DNA from: Ignavibacteriales bacterium
GTDB lineage: Bacteria; Bacteroidota; Ignavibacteria; Ignavibacteriales; Ignavibacteriaceae
Assembly: GCA_020061995.1 (NCBI GenBank)
Contig: JAGUXE010000173.1
Span: 1 to 7,312 of the forward strand
Direction of reading: 5' to 3'
Length of the DNA: 7,312 nucleotides
The translations under genes were made by a program, and so were the position numbers. The notes under the pieces were generated by a model, which was not told where the DNA came from, searched no databases, and saw only the letters and a list, made by a program, of their open reading frames with translations. This document shows, one piece after another, positions 1 to 6,862 of this stretch; position 1 is the first letter of the stretch, and the number at the start of each line of letters is the position of its first letter.

Positions 1-668
1 AATGATTTTTTAGATACACCAATAAGTAGAGGAAAACCAATTTCATTAAATTTATTCAATCCAGTCATTAAAACAAAATTCTGTTCAACAGTTTTTCCAA
101 AACCTATACCGGGATCAATAATTATTTTATCAATTCCTTCTGAGATTGCATGGCTACATCTCTCCCTTAAATAATTATAAACATCATCAACTACATCTCC
201 ATAGTTAGGTTCTAATTGCATAGTAGATGGGTTTCCCTTCATATGCATTAAAACAATTGTGGCATTATAGGAAGCTACAACGTTAAGAATATTCATATCA
301 AAACTTCCGGCGCTAATATCATTGATAATAAGAGCACCTTTTTCTAAAGCTATCCTTGCAACATTTGATTTCGTCGTGTCGATGGAAATTACAATGTTTT
401 TATCAATCTTCAATAAGTTTTCAACTACAGGGATTATTCTATTGATTTCTTCTTCTTCGGATATAGATTCTGCTCCCGGTCGACTTGATTCTCCACCAAT
501 ATCAATAATATCGGCTCCCTCATCAATTAATTTTAATGCATGATCAACTGCATCTTCAACTCGAAAATATTTCCCTCCATCAGAAAAAGAATCCGGCGTT
601 ACATTTACAATTCCCATTATGTAACTTTCAGAAAACGAAAAATCTCTATTGCCAATTCTATAGATCAA
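1..668 (-). CDS. folP: Dihydropteroate synthase, 3' end cut by the window edge
   Basis: FolP condenses 6-hydroxymethyl-7,8-dihydropterin pyrophosphate with p-aminobenzoate to give dihydropteroate, a cytoplasmic step of folate synthesis. The 222 visible residues show the family motifs in order: NVTPDSFSDGG (22-32), GGESSRPG (58-65), SIDTTK (95-100), IINDI (114-118), LMHMKGNPSTMQ (140-151), DPGIGFGK (185-192) and GVSKKS (217-222). With a TTG start at 668 the numbering coincides with E. coli FolP (N22, F28, P64, D185, K221); the sulfonamide-relevant F28 and P64 have their usual sensitive-type identities. About 60 C-terminal residues, including the expected RxH motif, lie beyond position 1. No ATG fits: the first in-frame ATG (617) falls inside the first conserved strand. 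TTG 668 is preceded by AAGG at 8 nt. TTG 719 is an alternative; it would add 17 residues and overlap nagA by 17 bp. It is last in the minus-strand run seen here. Identity is certain, start is not. Confidence 0.95.
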   Translation of the reverse strand, partial: MIYRIGNRDFSFSESYIMGIVNVTPDSFSDGGKYFRVEDAVDHALKLIDEGADIIDIGGESSRPGAESISEEEEINRIIPVVENLLKIDKNIVISIDTTKSNVARIALEKGALIINDISAGSFDMNILNVVASYNATIVLMHMKGNPSTMQLEPNYGDVVDDVYNYLRERCSHAISEGIDKIIIDPGIGFGKTVEQNFVLMTGLNKFNEIGFPLLIGVSKKS

Positions 669-702
669 TGGATTCGCCTTAATAACTATTGTTGAATTGA
701 GA

Positions 703-1857
703 TTATTTTTTATACCCAATAATCCCCTTAATAATTGTCATTTCAACTTCATAATTCTCATTCATTACTGCAATATCTGCTACTTTTCCTACAGCTAGAA
801 TTCCTTTACGATTTTCAATGTTTAGTACTTTTGCTCCGTTTAGTGAAGCCATGCGAACAGCTTCAGTAAGTTTAGCATTCGCTGTTTCAACAAGGTTTCT
901 GATAGCCATATTCAATGTTAAGGTACTTCCAGCTAATGTTCCATCTTCAAGAAATGCTTTTTGATCTTTCATATAAACTTTCTGATCAGCAAATTCATAT
1001 TCACCTTCATGCATACCACCTGCTCTAATTGAATCTGTAATTAAAATTATACCGCTTGCTCCCTTTAATTTCAGAAGGAGTTCCATTACCGCAGGATGGA
1101 CATGCAATTTGTCAGCAATCAATTCAATCTTCAATTCATTTTTAAGAAGTGCGCCGAGAATTACACCAGGATGACGATGATGAAATGGTCTCATCGCATT
1201 AAAAATATGGGTGACATGCGCGGCTCCGTTATCAATAGCTAATTCAATTTCATCATAACTTGCCATTGAATGTCCTATCGAAAGTACTACTCCTTTTTTA
1301 GCTGCCGCTCTCATTACTTCGATTGCTCCAGGTAATTCAGGTGCAATTGTCATAATTTTGATTAGTCCCTGAGATGCCTCCCACATTGCTTCCCATGACT
1401 CTACAGTCGGTTTCCATAAATAGTTTTCATTCATAGCTCCTTTTAATTCTGGATTTAAATATGGTCCTTCCATATGAATACCATAAATATTAGAATTTGG
1501 ATTTTCCAAAATATATTTAGCTAAACGACTCAAATCATCAAGAAGATGTTGATACGGTTTAGCGAAGAGAGAGCCAAGTACTGTTGTAGAACCATTCTTT
1601 AAAAAATACTCACTGACCTTCCCAATGCTTTCATCATTTTCATCAGCAAATCCGTTACCGCCACCACCATGGACCAGTAAATCCACAAAACCCGGTGTAA
1701 TCGTTCTACCACTAACATCGTAAACTTCACATCCATCAGGTATGGCAACATCACTTTTACCCAATTCAGAAATAACACCATCTTCAATAACTATTACACC
1801 ATTGTTTACAATTCTAAAAGGTGTAACAATTTTACCACCTATTAATGCAAATTTCAC
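703..1857 (-). CDS. nagA: N-acetylglucosamine-6-phosphate deacetylase
   Basis: NagA hydrolyses N-acetylglucosamine 6-phosphate to glucosamine 6-phosphate and acetate in the cytoplasm, in amino-sugar catabolism and cell-wall recycling. The 384 residues match the usual family length and amidohydrolase layout: a small N-terminal beta domain (1-55), then a TIM barrel with PGFVDLLVHGGGG (55-67), HMEGPY (128-133, metal ligand E130), GHS (H196), THIFNAM (H217), ADKLHVH (248-254) and the catalytic TDS (D275), then a C-terminal beta strand set including GKVADIAV. The first histidine of the usual DxHxHG motif is Leu61 while His63 is kept, so the site may hold one metal, as reported for the E. coli enzyme. 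Start is GTG at 1857 with Shine-Dalgarno AGGTG 5 nt upstream. The gene lies 16 nt after rpe and just before folP, probably in one operon. No nagB or sugar transporter gene is visible nearby. An amidohydrolase of other specificity is possible but unlikely. Confidence 0.93.
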   Translation of the reverse strand: MKFALIGGKIVTPFRIVNNGVIVIEDGVISELGKSDVAIPDGCEVYDVSGRTITPGFVDLLVHGGGGNGFADENDESIGKVSEYFLKNGSTTVLGSLFAKPYQHLLDDLSRLAKYILENPNSNIYGIHMEGPYLNPELKGAMNENYLWKPTVESWEAMWEASQGLIKIMTIAPELPGAIEVMRAAAKKGVVLSIGHSMASYDEIELAIDNGAAHVTHIFNAMRPFHHRHPGVILGALLKNELKIELIADKLHVHPAVMELLLKLKGASGIILITDSIRAGGMHEGEYEFADQKVYMKDQKAFLEDGTLAGSTLTLNMAIRNLVETANAKLTEAVRMASLNGAKVLNIENRKGILAVGKVADIAVMNENYEVEMTIIKGIIGYKK

Positions 1858-1862
1858 TTTAT

Positions 1863-1867
1863 CACCT
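1863..1867 (-). promoter_or_regulatory. Ribosome binding site of nagA
   Basis: Reading on the minus strand, AGGTG stands 5 nt before a GTG codon at 1857. It lies inside the 16-nt gap after the rpe stop codon. This decides the non-ATG start of nagA, since translation from that GTG gives the expected N-terminal strand (MKFALIGGKIV) and there is no upstream in-frame alternative within the gap. Confidence 0.7.
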
Positions 1868-1873
1868 ACTTTA

Positions 1874-2527
1874 TTAATTTAATATTGTTAATAATTCTTT
1901 CGTTGCTTCAGTTATATTTTTTGAATGAAAGATAGAAGACCCCACTACAAACACATCACATCCTGCAAGAGAAATATCTTTAATATTTTCTTTAGAAATA
2001 CCGCCGTCTACTTCTATCAGATAATTTAGATTATTCTTCTCACGATAATTTGCAGCATCTTCAATTTTGTGTAAAATATTCTTAATGAATTTTTGACCGC
2101 CGAAACCAGGATTTACTGACATCAACAATAATAGCTCTATTTCTTCTAATACCTCTGTTGCTATTGTTAAAGGAGTGGAAGGATTTAACACAACTCCCGG
2201 TTTAGCTCCCAATTCTCTAATCTTTTGAATAGTTCTATGAAGATGAATAACTTCTTCTATATGAATTGTTATATAGGATGCCCCTGCAGTAATAAAAGCA
2301 GGAATTAAGTTATCCGGATTTTTTATCATCAGATGAACATCAAGTGGTAATGATGTCGATTTTTTCGCAGCTTCAATTACCACAGATCCAAAAGTTAAGT
2401 TAGGCACAAACTGACCATCCATAATATCACAATGAATCCATCCGGCGCCACCGTTTTCAGACTGTTTAATCTGATCTTTCAAATTTGAAAAATCGGCTGA
2501 TAATATTGAAGGAGCAATAATTTTCAT
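1874..2527 (-). CDS. rpe: Ribulose-phosphate 3-epimerase
   Basis: Rpe interconverts D-ribulose 5-phosphate and D-xylulose 5-phosphate in the pentose-phosphate pathway. The 217-residue length is typical, and the whole protein is one TIM barrel. Signature segments are all present: APSILSADF (5-13), IHCDIMDGQFVPN (31-43), LDVHLM (62-67), IHIE (88-91), VLNPSTPL (113-120), MSVNPGFGGQKFI (136-148), VDGGI (173-177) and the phosphate-binding FVVGSSIF (193-200). The four metal ligands H32, D34, H65 and D174 are in place; D34 and D174 are also the expected acid/base pair. The ATG at 2527 begins 2 nt after the stop codon of the PASTA gene and has no clear Shine-Dalgarno of its own, so it is probably translated by coupling to that gene. 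NagA follows after 16 nt. Nothing unusual in sequence; assignment is secure. Confidence 0.97.
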   Translation of the reverse strand: MKIIAPSILSADFSNLKDQIKQSENGGAGWIHCDIMDGQFVPNLTFGSVVIEAAKKSTSLPLDVHLMIKNPDNLIPAFITAGASYITIHIEEVIHLHRTIQKIRELGAKPGVVLNPSTPLTIATEVLEEIELLLLMSVNPGFGGQKFIKNILHKIEDAANYREKNNLNYLIEVDGGISKENIKDISLAGCDVFVVGSSIFHSKNITEATKELLTILN

Positions 2528-2529
2528 AA

Positions 2530-3288
2530 TTAATCTAAATTTATTTCATCATTTGTTTCAACATTTTTAGTTACGAAGAGATCAACTTTATCTCCTTCGT
2601 TCAATTTCGTTCCTCCGCTAGGGTATTGATCAATAACAGTATTCGGCAAAAGTGAAAATGAAGGTTGGTAACTTACTTGTCCCACTCGCAACATCATGCC
2701 ATTCAGTATTCGTTCTGCTTCTGAAAATGATCTTCCAACTAAATCAGGAACTTCTATATTCCCCTCTTCACTTCCGATACTAACGGTTACACTTATTAAC
2801 TTCCCCTTCTTTAAAGGTGTACCTGAAGGGAATTGCTGATCAATTACTATATCTTTTGGAGTATTAGAGGATTGCTCATTTATTTCACCTAATTTTAGTC
2901 CAATTCTATCAAGTGCAAATTTCGCATCCCTCAATGACTTACCACGTAACATTGGAACGTAAACAGATTGTTCACCACCGCTAACTACAAGATAGATCCT
3001 TCGTCCTTCTTTTACTATATCACCTTGTTTTGGTTTTTGTAAAACAATTGTTCCCTGAGCAAATCGGTCATCATAAACTGTATCACCAATTATTGGAGTT
3101 AGTTGCTTTTCTATCAATAATTGTATAGCTGAATATTCTGATTGTCCAACAACACTCGGGACTTTCACTTCAGGAAGTTTTACGTACCATGGCATTAATA
3201 AAAAATTAACAGATAAAAGAATAATATTTATCCCTATAAATATTAAAAGGATTGTTTTTATCCCCGGAGTTTTGAATATATTTTTCAT
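2530..3288 (-). CDS. Membrane-anchored protein with three PASTA domains, no kinase domain
   Basis: With the ATG at 3288 the protein has 252 residues: a short basic cytoplasmic start (MKNIFKTPGIK), one transmembrane segment (about 12-33), and three consecutive PASTA repeats outside the membrane (about 40-104, 107-172, 177-242), each opening with a VP.(L/V).G pattern and containing a (K/F/Y)P..G turn. A polar tail ends it. PASTA domains in penicillin-binding proteins and Ser/Thr kinases bind peptidoglycan fragments or beta-lactams; here there is neither a kinase nor a transpeptidase domain, so the role (wall sensing, scaffolding or divisome contact) is unknown. An upstream in-frame ATG at 3351 would add 21 residues, but it has no ribosome site and would place the likely promoter (3294-3326) inside the gene, and the added stretch looks like translated spacer. 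It heads the operon with rpe, nagA and folP. Confidence 0.88.
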   Translation of the reverse strand: MKNIFKTPGIKTILLIFIGINIILLSVNFLLMPWYVKLPEVKVPSVVGQSEYSAIQLLIEKQLTPIIGDTVYDDRFAQGTIVLQKPKQGDIVKEGRRIYLVVSGGEQSVYVPMLRGKSLRDAKFALDRIGLKLGEINEQSSNTPKDIVIDQQFPSGTPLKKGKLISVTVSIGSEEGNIEVPDLVGRSFSEAERILNGMMLRVGQVSYQPSFSLLPNTVIDQYPSGGTKLNEGDKVDLFVTKNVETNDEINLD

Positions 3289-3293
3289 TGATA

Positions 3294-3326
3294 CAAATAT
3301 ATCAATTGACCTTTCAACATTCAAAA
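3294..3326 (-). promoter_or_regulatory. Bacteroidota-type promoter of the PASTA-rpe-nagA-folP operon
   Basis: On the minus strand TTTTG (3326-3322) is followed after 20 nt by TATATTTG (3301-3294), an exact fit to the Bacteroidota -33/-7 pattern TTTG and TAnnTTTG with its usual spacing of about 19-21 nt. The expected transcription start is only a few nucleotides downstream, near 3290-3288, which is where the ATG of the PASTA gene lies. The transcript would therefore be leaderless or nearly so. Confidence 0.6.
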
Positions 3327-3356
3327 TTATTATTATGAAAAATAAACACAATGCTA

Positions 3357-3364
3357 TATATTTG
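3357..3364 (+). promoter_or_regulatory. Putative -7 element for the POT transporter
   Basis: TATATTTG matches TAnnTTTG exactly on the plus strand and points toward the transporter gene, predicting a leader of about 115 nt. No convincing TTTG lies at the -33 distance (about 3333-3337 reads TTATG), so the call rests on one element in AT-rich DNA. It is divergent from the operon promoter some 55 bp to the left. Confidence 0.35.
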
Positions 3365-3473
3365 ATTCATCTTAATACATATTAGAATAATAATTTATTA
3401 GAGATTTAATAGCTTGATTCAACTGATTAAAATACCAAATGGAAACTCTGTATCATTCTTAATTCAAAATCAT

Positions 3474-3478
3474 AAGGA
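3474..3478 (+). promoter_or_regulatory. Ribosome binding site of the POT transporter
   Basis: AAGGA stands 6 nt before the ATG at 3485, a strong Shine-Dalgarno by sequence and spacing. It fixes that start and shows that this organism does use Shine-Dalgarno initiation on some messages. Confidence 0.7.
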
Positions 3479-3484
3479 CTTGTT

Positions 3485-4762
3485 ATGAACATTTCTGCAT
3501 CTCTGACAAAATTAAAAACCGGTTTTCTTCCCTCATTTTGGGTAGCAAATGGAATGGAGCTTTTCGAAAGATTAGCCTATTATGGTCAAGCAACTATACT
3601 TAGTGTATTCCTAAGAGATCATCTTAAATTTGATGAGGTAGAAGCAGGTCAACTCTCTTCTATCTTTGGTGGTTTAATATACTTTCTGCCAATTTTTGCC
3701 GGGGCACTAGCTGATAAATTTGGTTTCAAAAAAGCTTTTTCGTTTGCTTTTTTCATTTTGGCAATTGGATATTTTTTAATTGGCTCAACCGGGATGGAGA
3801 TGTTTTCAAGTTGGTATGCAGATTCCAATTTGTTTTTGCTTCTAACCGTAATATTGATTTTTACGGCTATTGGTGGTTCTTTTATTAAACCTAGTGTTTT
3901 GGGAACTGTTGCGTTAACATCTAATTCAGAAACAAAATCATTAGGTTATGCAATTTATTATTGGCTTGTTAATATTGGTGCCGCTATAGGTCCCCTAATT
4001 GCATTTTTCGTAAGGGATTCTTTCGGAATTGAATTTGTCTATCTTGTGTCTGCGATAAGTTGTGCATTAATGTTTTTTACAACTTTAGTTTTTTTTAAGG
4101 AACCGGTTGTGGAATTAGAAGTAGAAAAAGATAGTTTACTGACAATTGTAAAAAACTTAATTACAGTTGTTAAAAATGTAAAATTTATGTTCTTCTTGAT
4201 GTTATTTGCACTTTATTGGATCGTCTTTTGGGAATTTTTTATTGTCCTTCCCTTCTATGTTTCTGATTATATCTCACCAGAAGCACCGATAGAACTAATA
4301 TTGTCAATTGGAGCATGGACAATCATATTATTGCAAATACCGATTAACAGATTTACTAAAAATATTTCAACTCCCAATGCAATTATGATAGGTTTTATTT
4401 TTGCGGCATTGAGTTGGCTTCTACTCTACTTCGCTGATATGATGGGATTTACTGTAGGAGTTGGATTGGTTATAGCAACAATATTTGTTTTTTCGATTGG
4501 AGAGCAAACACAAGCTCCAAGGTTTTATGAATACTTAGCTGATCTTGCACCCAAAGGTCAAGCAGCATTATTTCAAGGTTTTGCTTTTTTACCAATAGCG
4601 ATAGCATGGTTAGTTGGCGGTACTTTTGGAGGTTGGCTGTATAAAACTTTTGCCACAGAGGCTAAACAACCCGGAATGGTTTTTTTAATTATTGGTTTAA
4701 TTGGTGTTGCAGCAGCAATACTAATGTGGATATATAATAAATTTACCTCTGTTCGAAAGTAA
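3485..4762 (+). CDS. POT/PTR2-family (proton-coupled oligopeptide) transporter, MFS fold
   Basis: Predicted inner-membrane secondary transporter of 425 residues with about 12 hydrophobic helices (roughly 15-43, 54-76, 82-101, 115-138, 152-176, 183-204, 234-259, 270-287, 297-318, 322-340, 361-385, 397-417) and a charged loop between helices 6 and 7 (205-233). Family hallmarks are MELFERLAYYG (24-34), which is the ExxER...YYG proton-coupling motif of POT carriers (E25, E28, R29), GGSFIKPSV (130-138) with the conserved Lys135-Pro136, YAIYYWLVNIGA (155-166), and a late GE (339-340) followed by LAPKGQAALFQG (354-365). Members normally import di- or tripeptides with protons. The protein is shorter than many bacterial POTs (about 460-520 residues) and lacks room for their two extra helices, so the substrate could be something else. 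It appears monocistronic: divergent from the PASTA operon, and a promoter lies between it and PEPCK. Confidence 0.85.
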   Translation: MNISASLTKLKTGFLPSFWVANGMELFERLAYYGQATILSVFLRDHLKFDEVEAGQLSSIFGGLIYFLPIFAGALADKFGFKKAFSFAFFILAIGYFLIGSTGMEMFSSWYADSNLFLLLTVILIFTAIGGSFIKPSVLGTVALTSNSETKSLGYAIYYWLVNIGAAIGPLIAFFVRDSFGIEFVYLVSAISCALMFFTTLVFFKEPVVELEVEKDSLLTIVKNLITVVKNVKFMFFLMLFALYWIVFWEFFIVLPFYVSDYISPEAPIELILSIGAWTIILLQIPINRFTKNISTPNAIMIGFIFAALSWLLLYFADMMGFTVGVGLVIATIFVFSIGEQTQAPRFYEYLADLAPKGQAALFQGFAFLPIAIAWLVGGTFGGWLYKTFATEAKQPGMVFLIIGLIGVAAAILMWIYNKFTSVRK

Positions 4763-4776
4763 ATTAGTTGCTGGTT

Positions 4777-4795
4777 TTCAATCTTCGGAGTTGGA
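4777..4795 (+). terminator. Possible weak hairpin after the POT transporter
   Basis: Fourteen bases after the stop codon, TTCAATC pairs with GAGTTGGA around a TTCG loop closed by C-G, with one bulged G and a terminal wobble pair. The tetraloop is the stable UUCG type, but the stem is short and only three Ts follow. It could serve as a terminator or 3'-end stabiliser; equally it may be chance. Confidence 0.3.
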
Positions 4796-4806
4796 TTTCA
4801 CCTAAA

Positions 4807-4837
4807 TTTTGAGAGTATAATCTTTTTACTATCTTTG
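4807..4837 (+). promoter_or_regulatory. Bacteroidota-type promoter of the PEPCK gene
   Basis: TTTTG (4807-4811) and TATCTTTG (4830-4837) are separated by 18 nt and fit the TTTG / TAnnTTTG pattern, with a spacer one or two bases shorter than typical. The predicted start, around 4841-4843, leaves a leader of about 140 nt before the PEPCK start codon. A 7-bp inverted repeat (TAATTAA at 4838-4844, TTAATTA at 4863-4869) lies at the predicted start and could be an operator, though it is AT-only and may be chance. Confidence 0.5.
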
Positions 4838-4971
4838 TAATTAAAATGTAGCATAATCTATCTTAATTATCTCTTATATTCTGATTTACATAAGAGGGCG
4901 TAGTTCCGTATGATTGATGATAAGATTATGAACAGGCAATAAACCTGATGAAATTTAATTACCTTAAACCG

Positions 4972-4977
4972 AAAGGA
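4972..4977 (+). promoter_or_regulatory. Ribosome binding site of the PEPCK gene
   Basis: AAAGGA ends 5 nt before the ATG at 4983. This supports the start that gives [10 protein letters not shown] rather than the ATG four codons further in (M5). Confidence 0.7.
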
Positions 4978-4982
4978 TATTT

Positions 4983-6782
4983 ATGTCTACTTCAATGACA
5001 TCAAATCAAAAATTAATTGAATGGGTGAATGAAGTAAAAGAACTTTGTACACCTGATGCCATCTATTGGTGTGATGGTTCACCACAAGAATTTGACAGAT
5101 TAGCCAAAGAGATGGTTAATAATGGTACTTTCATTAAATTGAATGAAAAAATAAAACCAAACAGCTACTATTGTAAGTCAGATCCAGCCGATGTTGCTCG
5201 CGTGGAAGATCGAACTTTTATTTGCACTGAGAATCAAGAAGATGCAGGTCCAACCAATAATTGGGTTCACCCCAAAGAAATGAAAGAAAAAATGTTGACC
5301 CTTTTTAGTGGTTGCATGAAAGGAAGAACAATGTATGTTATTCCTTTTAGTATGGGACCACTAGGAAGTGATATTGCACATATTGGAGTTGAAATATCTG
5401 ACTCCCCCTATGTTGTTTGCAATATGCATATTATGACTCGTGTTGGAAAGAAAGTTCTTGAGATTCTGGGAGATGGTAATTTTGTCCCATGTTTACATTC
5501 AATTGGAGCACCATTAGCAGAAGGTCAAAAGGATGTTCCTTGGCCATGTAATGGTGAAAATAAATATATCGTGCACTTCCCTGCTGAAAAAACTATCTGG
5601 TCTTATGGAAGCGGATATGGCGGGAATGCTCTTTTAGGTAAAAAGTGTTTTGCTCTTCGAATTGCATCGTACATGGCTCGTGAAGAAGGCTGGCTTGCTG
5701 ATCATATGTTAATACTTGGGATAACAAATCCTCAAGGTGAAAAAAAATATATAGCCGCTGCCTTTCCTAGTGCTTGTGGAAAAACAAATCTTGCAATGTT
5801 GACTCCCTCACTTCCTGGTTGGAAAATTGAGACAGTCGGAGATGATATTGCATGGATGAAGTTTGGTGATGATGGGAGACTCTATGCAATTAATCCCGAA
5901 GCCGGATTTTTTGGAGTTGCACCTGGTACATCCATGGAAACAAATCCAAATGCAATTTTATCACTCCAATCTAATTCAATATTTACAAATGTTGCTCTTA
6001 CACCTGAAGGTGATATTTGGTGGGAAGGTTTGACAAATGAAAAACCTCCTAAACTTAAGGACTGGCATGGTAATGAATGGACACCTGATAGTAAAACTCC
6101 TGCTGCTCATCCAAATAGTAGATTTACCACTCCTGCAAAACAATGTCCGGTTATTGATGAAAAGTGGGAAGATCCTGAAGGTGTACCAATATCAGCAATA
6201 CTTTTCGGTGGAAGAAGAGCCACATCGATTCCTCTTGTTTATGAAGCCTTCGATTGGCATAACGGTGTATTTTTAGGCTCAATCGTTTCTTCTGAACAGA
6301 CGGCTGCCGCTGAAGGAAAGATTGGGAATGTTCGTCGTGATCCATTTGCAATGCTGCCATTCTGTGGCTACAATATGGCAGATTATTTTAATCATTGGTT
6401 GAGTTTCATGCACCGTACGGAAATTGAGAATCTTCCAAAATTCTTTTCTGTTAACTGGTTTAGAAAAGATGAAGAGGGAAAATTTATTTGGCCTGGATTC
6501 GGTGATAATATACGTGTATTAAAATGGATATTCGAACGTATTGATGGTAAAGATCATGCAGTAGAAACACCAATTGGGTTTTTACCTGCTGAAAATGCAA
6601 TTGATATTAGTGGTTTAGAAATATCCGCTGATCAATTAAAGTCTATCCTAAATGTAGATAAAGAAGGTTGGTTAAACGATACAAAAGAAATTCGTGAATA
6701 TTATAAGCAATTCGGTGAAAGGCTTCCACAAGAATTGTTGGATGAGTTAAATGATCTTGAAAAAAGATTGCAGAATTTTTAG
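4983..6782 (+). CDS. pckG: Phosphoenolpyruvate carboxykinase (GTP)
   Basis: Converts oxaloacetate and GTP to phosphoenolpyruvate, GDP and CO2, the entry step of gluconeogenesis in the cytosol; it can also run in the carboxylating direction. At 599 residues it is full length for the GTP class, which is unrelated in detail to the shorter ATP enzymes. Visible sites are [10 protein letters not shown] (73-82, substrate Arg73), FSMGPLGS (122-129), [10 protein letters not shown] (212-221, Mn-ligand lysine) with H241, the P-loop FPSACGKTN (261-269) including the reactive-loop Cys265, GDDIAWM (286-292), NSRFTTP (378-384, Arg381), the flexible lid region around AAAEGKIGN (441-449) and [12 protein letters not shown] (453-464), and the guanine pocket NWF...FIWPGFGDN (491-509) rich in aromatic residues. 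All key residues are intact. It stands alone between its own promoter and a hairpin terminator; control by carbon source is plausible but no specific operator is recognised. Confidence 0.97.
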   Translation: MSTSMTSNQKLIEWVNEVKELCTPDAIYWCDGSPQEFDRLAKEMVNNGTFIKLNEKIKPNSYYCKSDPADVARVEDRTFICTENQEDAGPTNNWVHPKEMKEKMLTLFSGCMKGRTMYVIPFSMGPLGSDIAHIGVEISDSPYVVCNMHIMTRVGKKVLEILGDGNFVPCLHSIGAPLAEGQKDVPWPCNGENKYIVHFPAEKTIWSYGSGYGGNALLGKKCFALRIASYMAREEGWLADHMLILGITNPQGEKKYIAAAFPSACGKTNLAMLTPSLPGWKIETVGDDIAWMKFGDDGRLYAINPEAGFFGVAPGTSMETNPNAILSLQSNSIFTNVALTPEGDIWWEGLTNEKPPKLKDWHGNEWTPDSKTPAAHPNSRFTTPAKQCPVIDEKWEDPEGVPISAILFGGRRATSIPLVYEAFDWHNGVFLGSIVSSEQTAAAEGKIGNVRRDPFAMLPFCGYNMADYFNHWLSFMHRTEIENLPKFFSVNWFRKDEEGKFIWPGFGDNIRVLKWIFERIDGKDHAVETPIGFLPAENAIDISGLEISADQLKSILNVDKEGWLNDTKEIREYYKQFGERLPQELLDELNDLEKRLQNF

Positions 6783-6793
6783 TGTCTATTTTT

Positions 6794-6824
6794 ATTTAGG
6801 TCAAGTTATTTACTTGACCTAAAT
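6794..6824 (+). terminator. Perfect 13-bp hairpin between convergent genes
   Basis: ATTTAGGTCAAGT (6794-6806) and ACTTGACCTAAAT (6812-6824) are exact reverse complements around a 5-nt TATTT loop, starting 11 bases after the PEPCK stop codon. On the plus strand it is followed only by TTATATAC, a poor U-tract; on the minus strand by AAAAATA. The position points to transcription termination or mRNA 3'-end protection of PEPCK, possibly also serving the convergent TPR gene that ends at 6863. Confidence 0.7.
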
Positions 6825-6862
6825 TTATATACGAATCATAACCCAAGAAATCATTTTGAGAT

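Noticed and set aside
322..543. Plus-strand open frame of 73 codons
   Set aside because: It lies wholly antisense to folP, where the minus-strand frame carries all the dihydropteroate synthase motifs.
1599..1787. Minus-strand open frame of 62 codons in another frame of nagA
   Set aside because: Out-of-frame shadow of nagA; no ribosome site and no recognisable protein features.
3289..3351. Longer PASTA protein starting at ATG 3351
   Set aside because: The extra residues look like translated AT-rich spacer, no ribosome site precedes that ATG, and a consensus promoter for the downstream ATG falls within it.
3352..3484. Hidden gene, repeat or attachment site in the divergent spacer
   Set aside because: Apart from the TATATTTG element and the ribosome site I see only AT-rich unstructured sequence, with no direct repeats or tRNA-like segment.
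4798..4854. Possible 18-residue minus-strand small ORF in the transporter-PEPCK spacer
   Set aside because: No ribosome site before its ATG, and it overlaps the likely PEPCK promoter in the opposite direction; length is within chance for AT-rich DNA.
4838..4982. Known riboswitch or structured RNA in the PEPCK leader
   Set aside because: Only short, weak stems can be drawn by eye and none matches a riboswitch core I recognise.
6037..6360. Two open frames (one per strand) inside the PEPCK gene
   Set aside because: Both overlap conserved PEPCK coding sequence, including Arg381 and the nucleotide region, and have no independent support.
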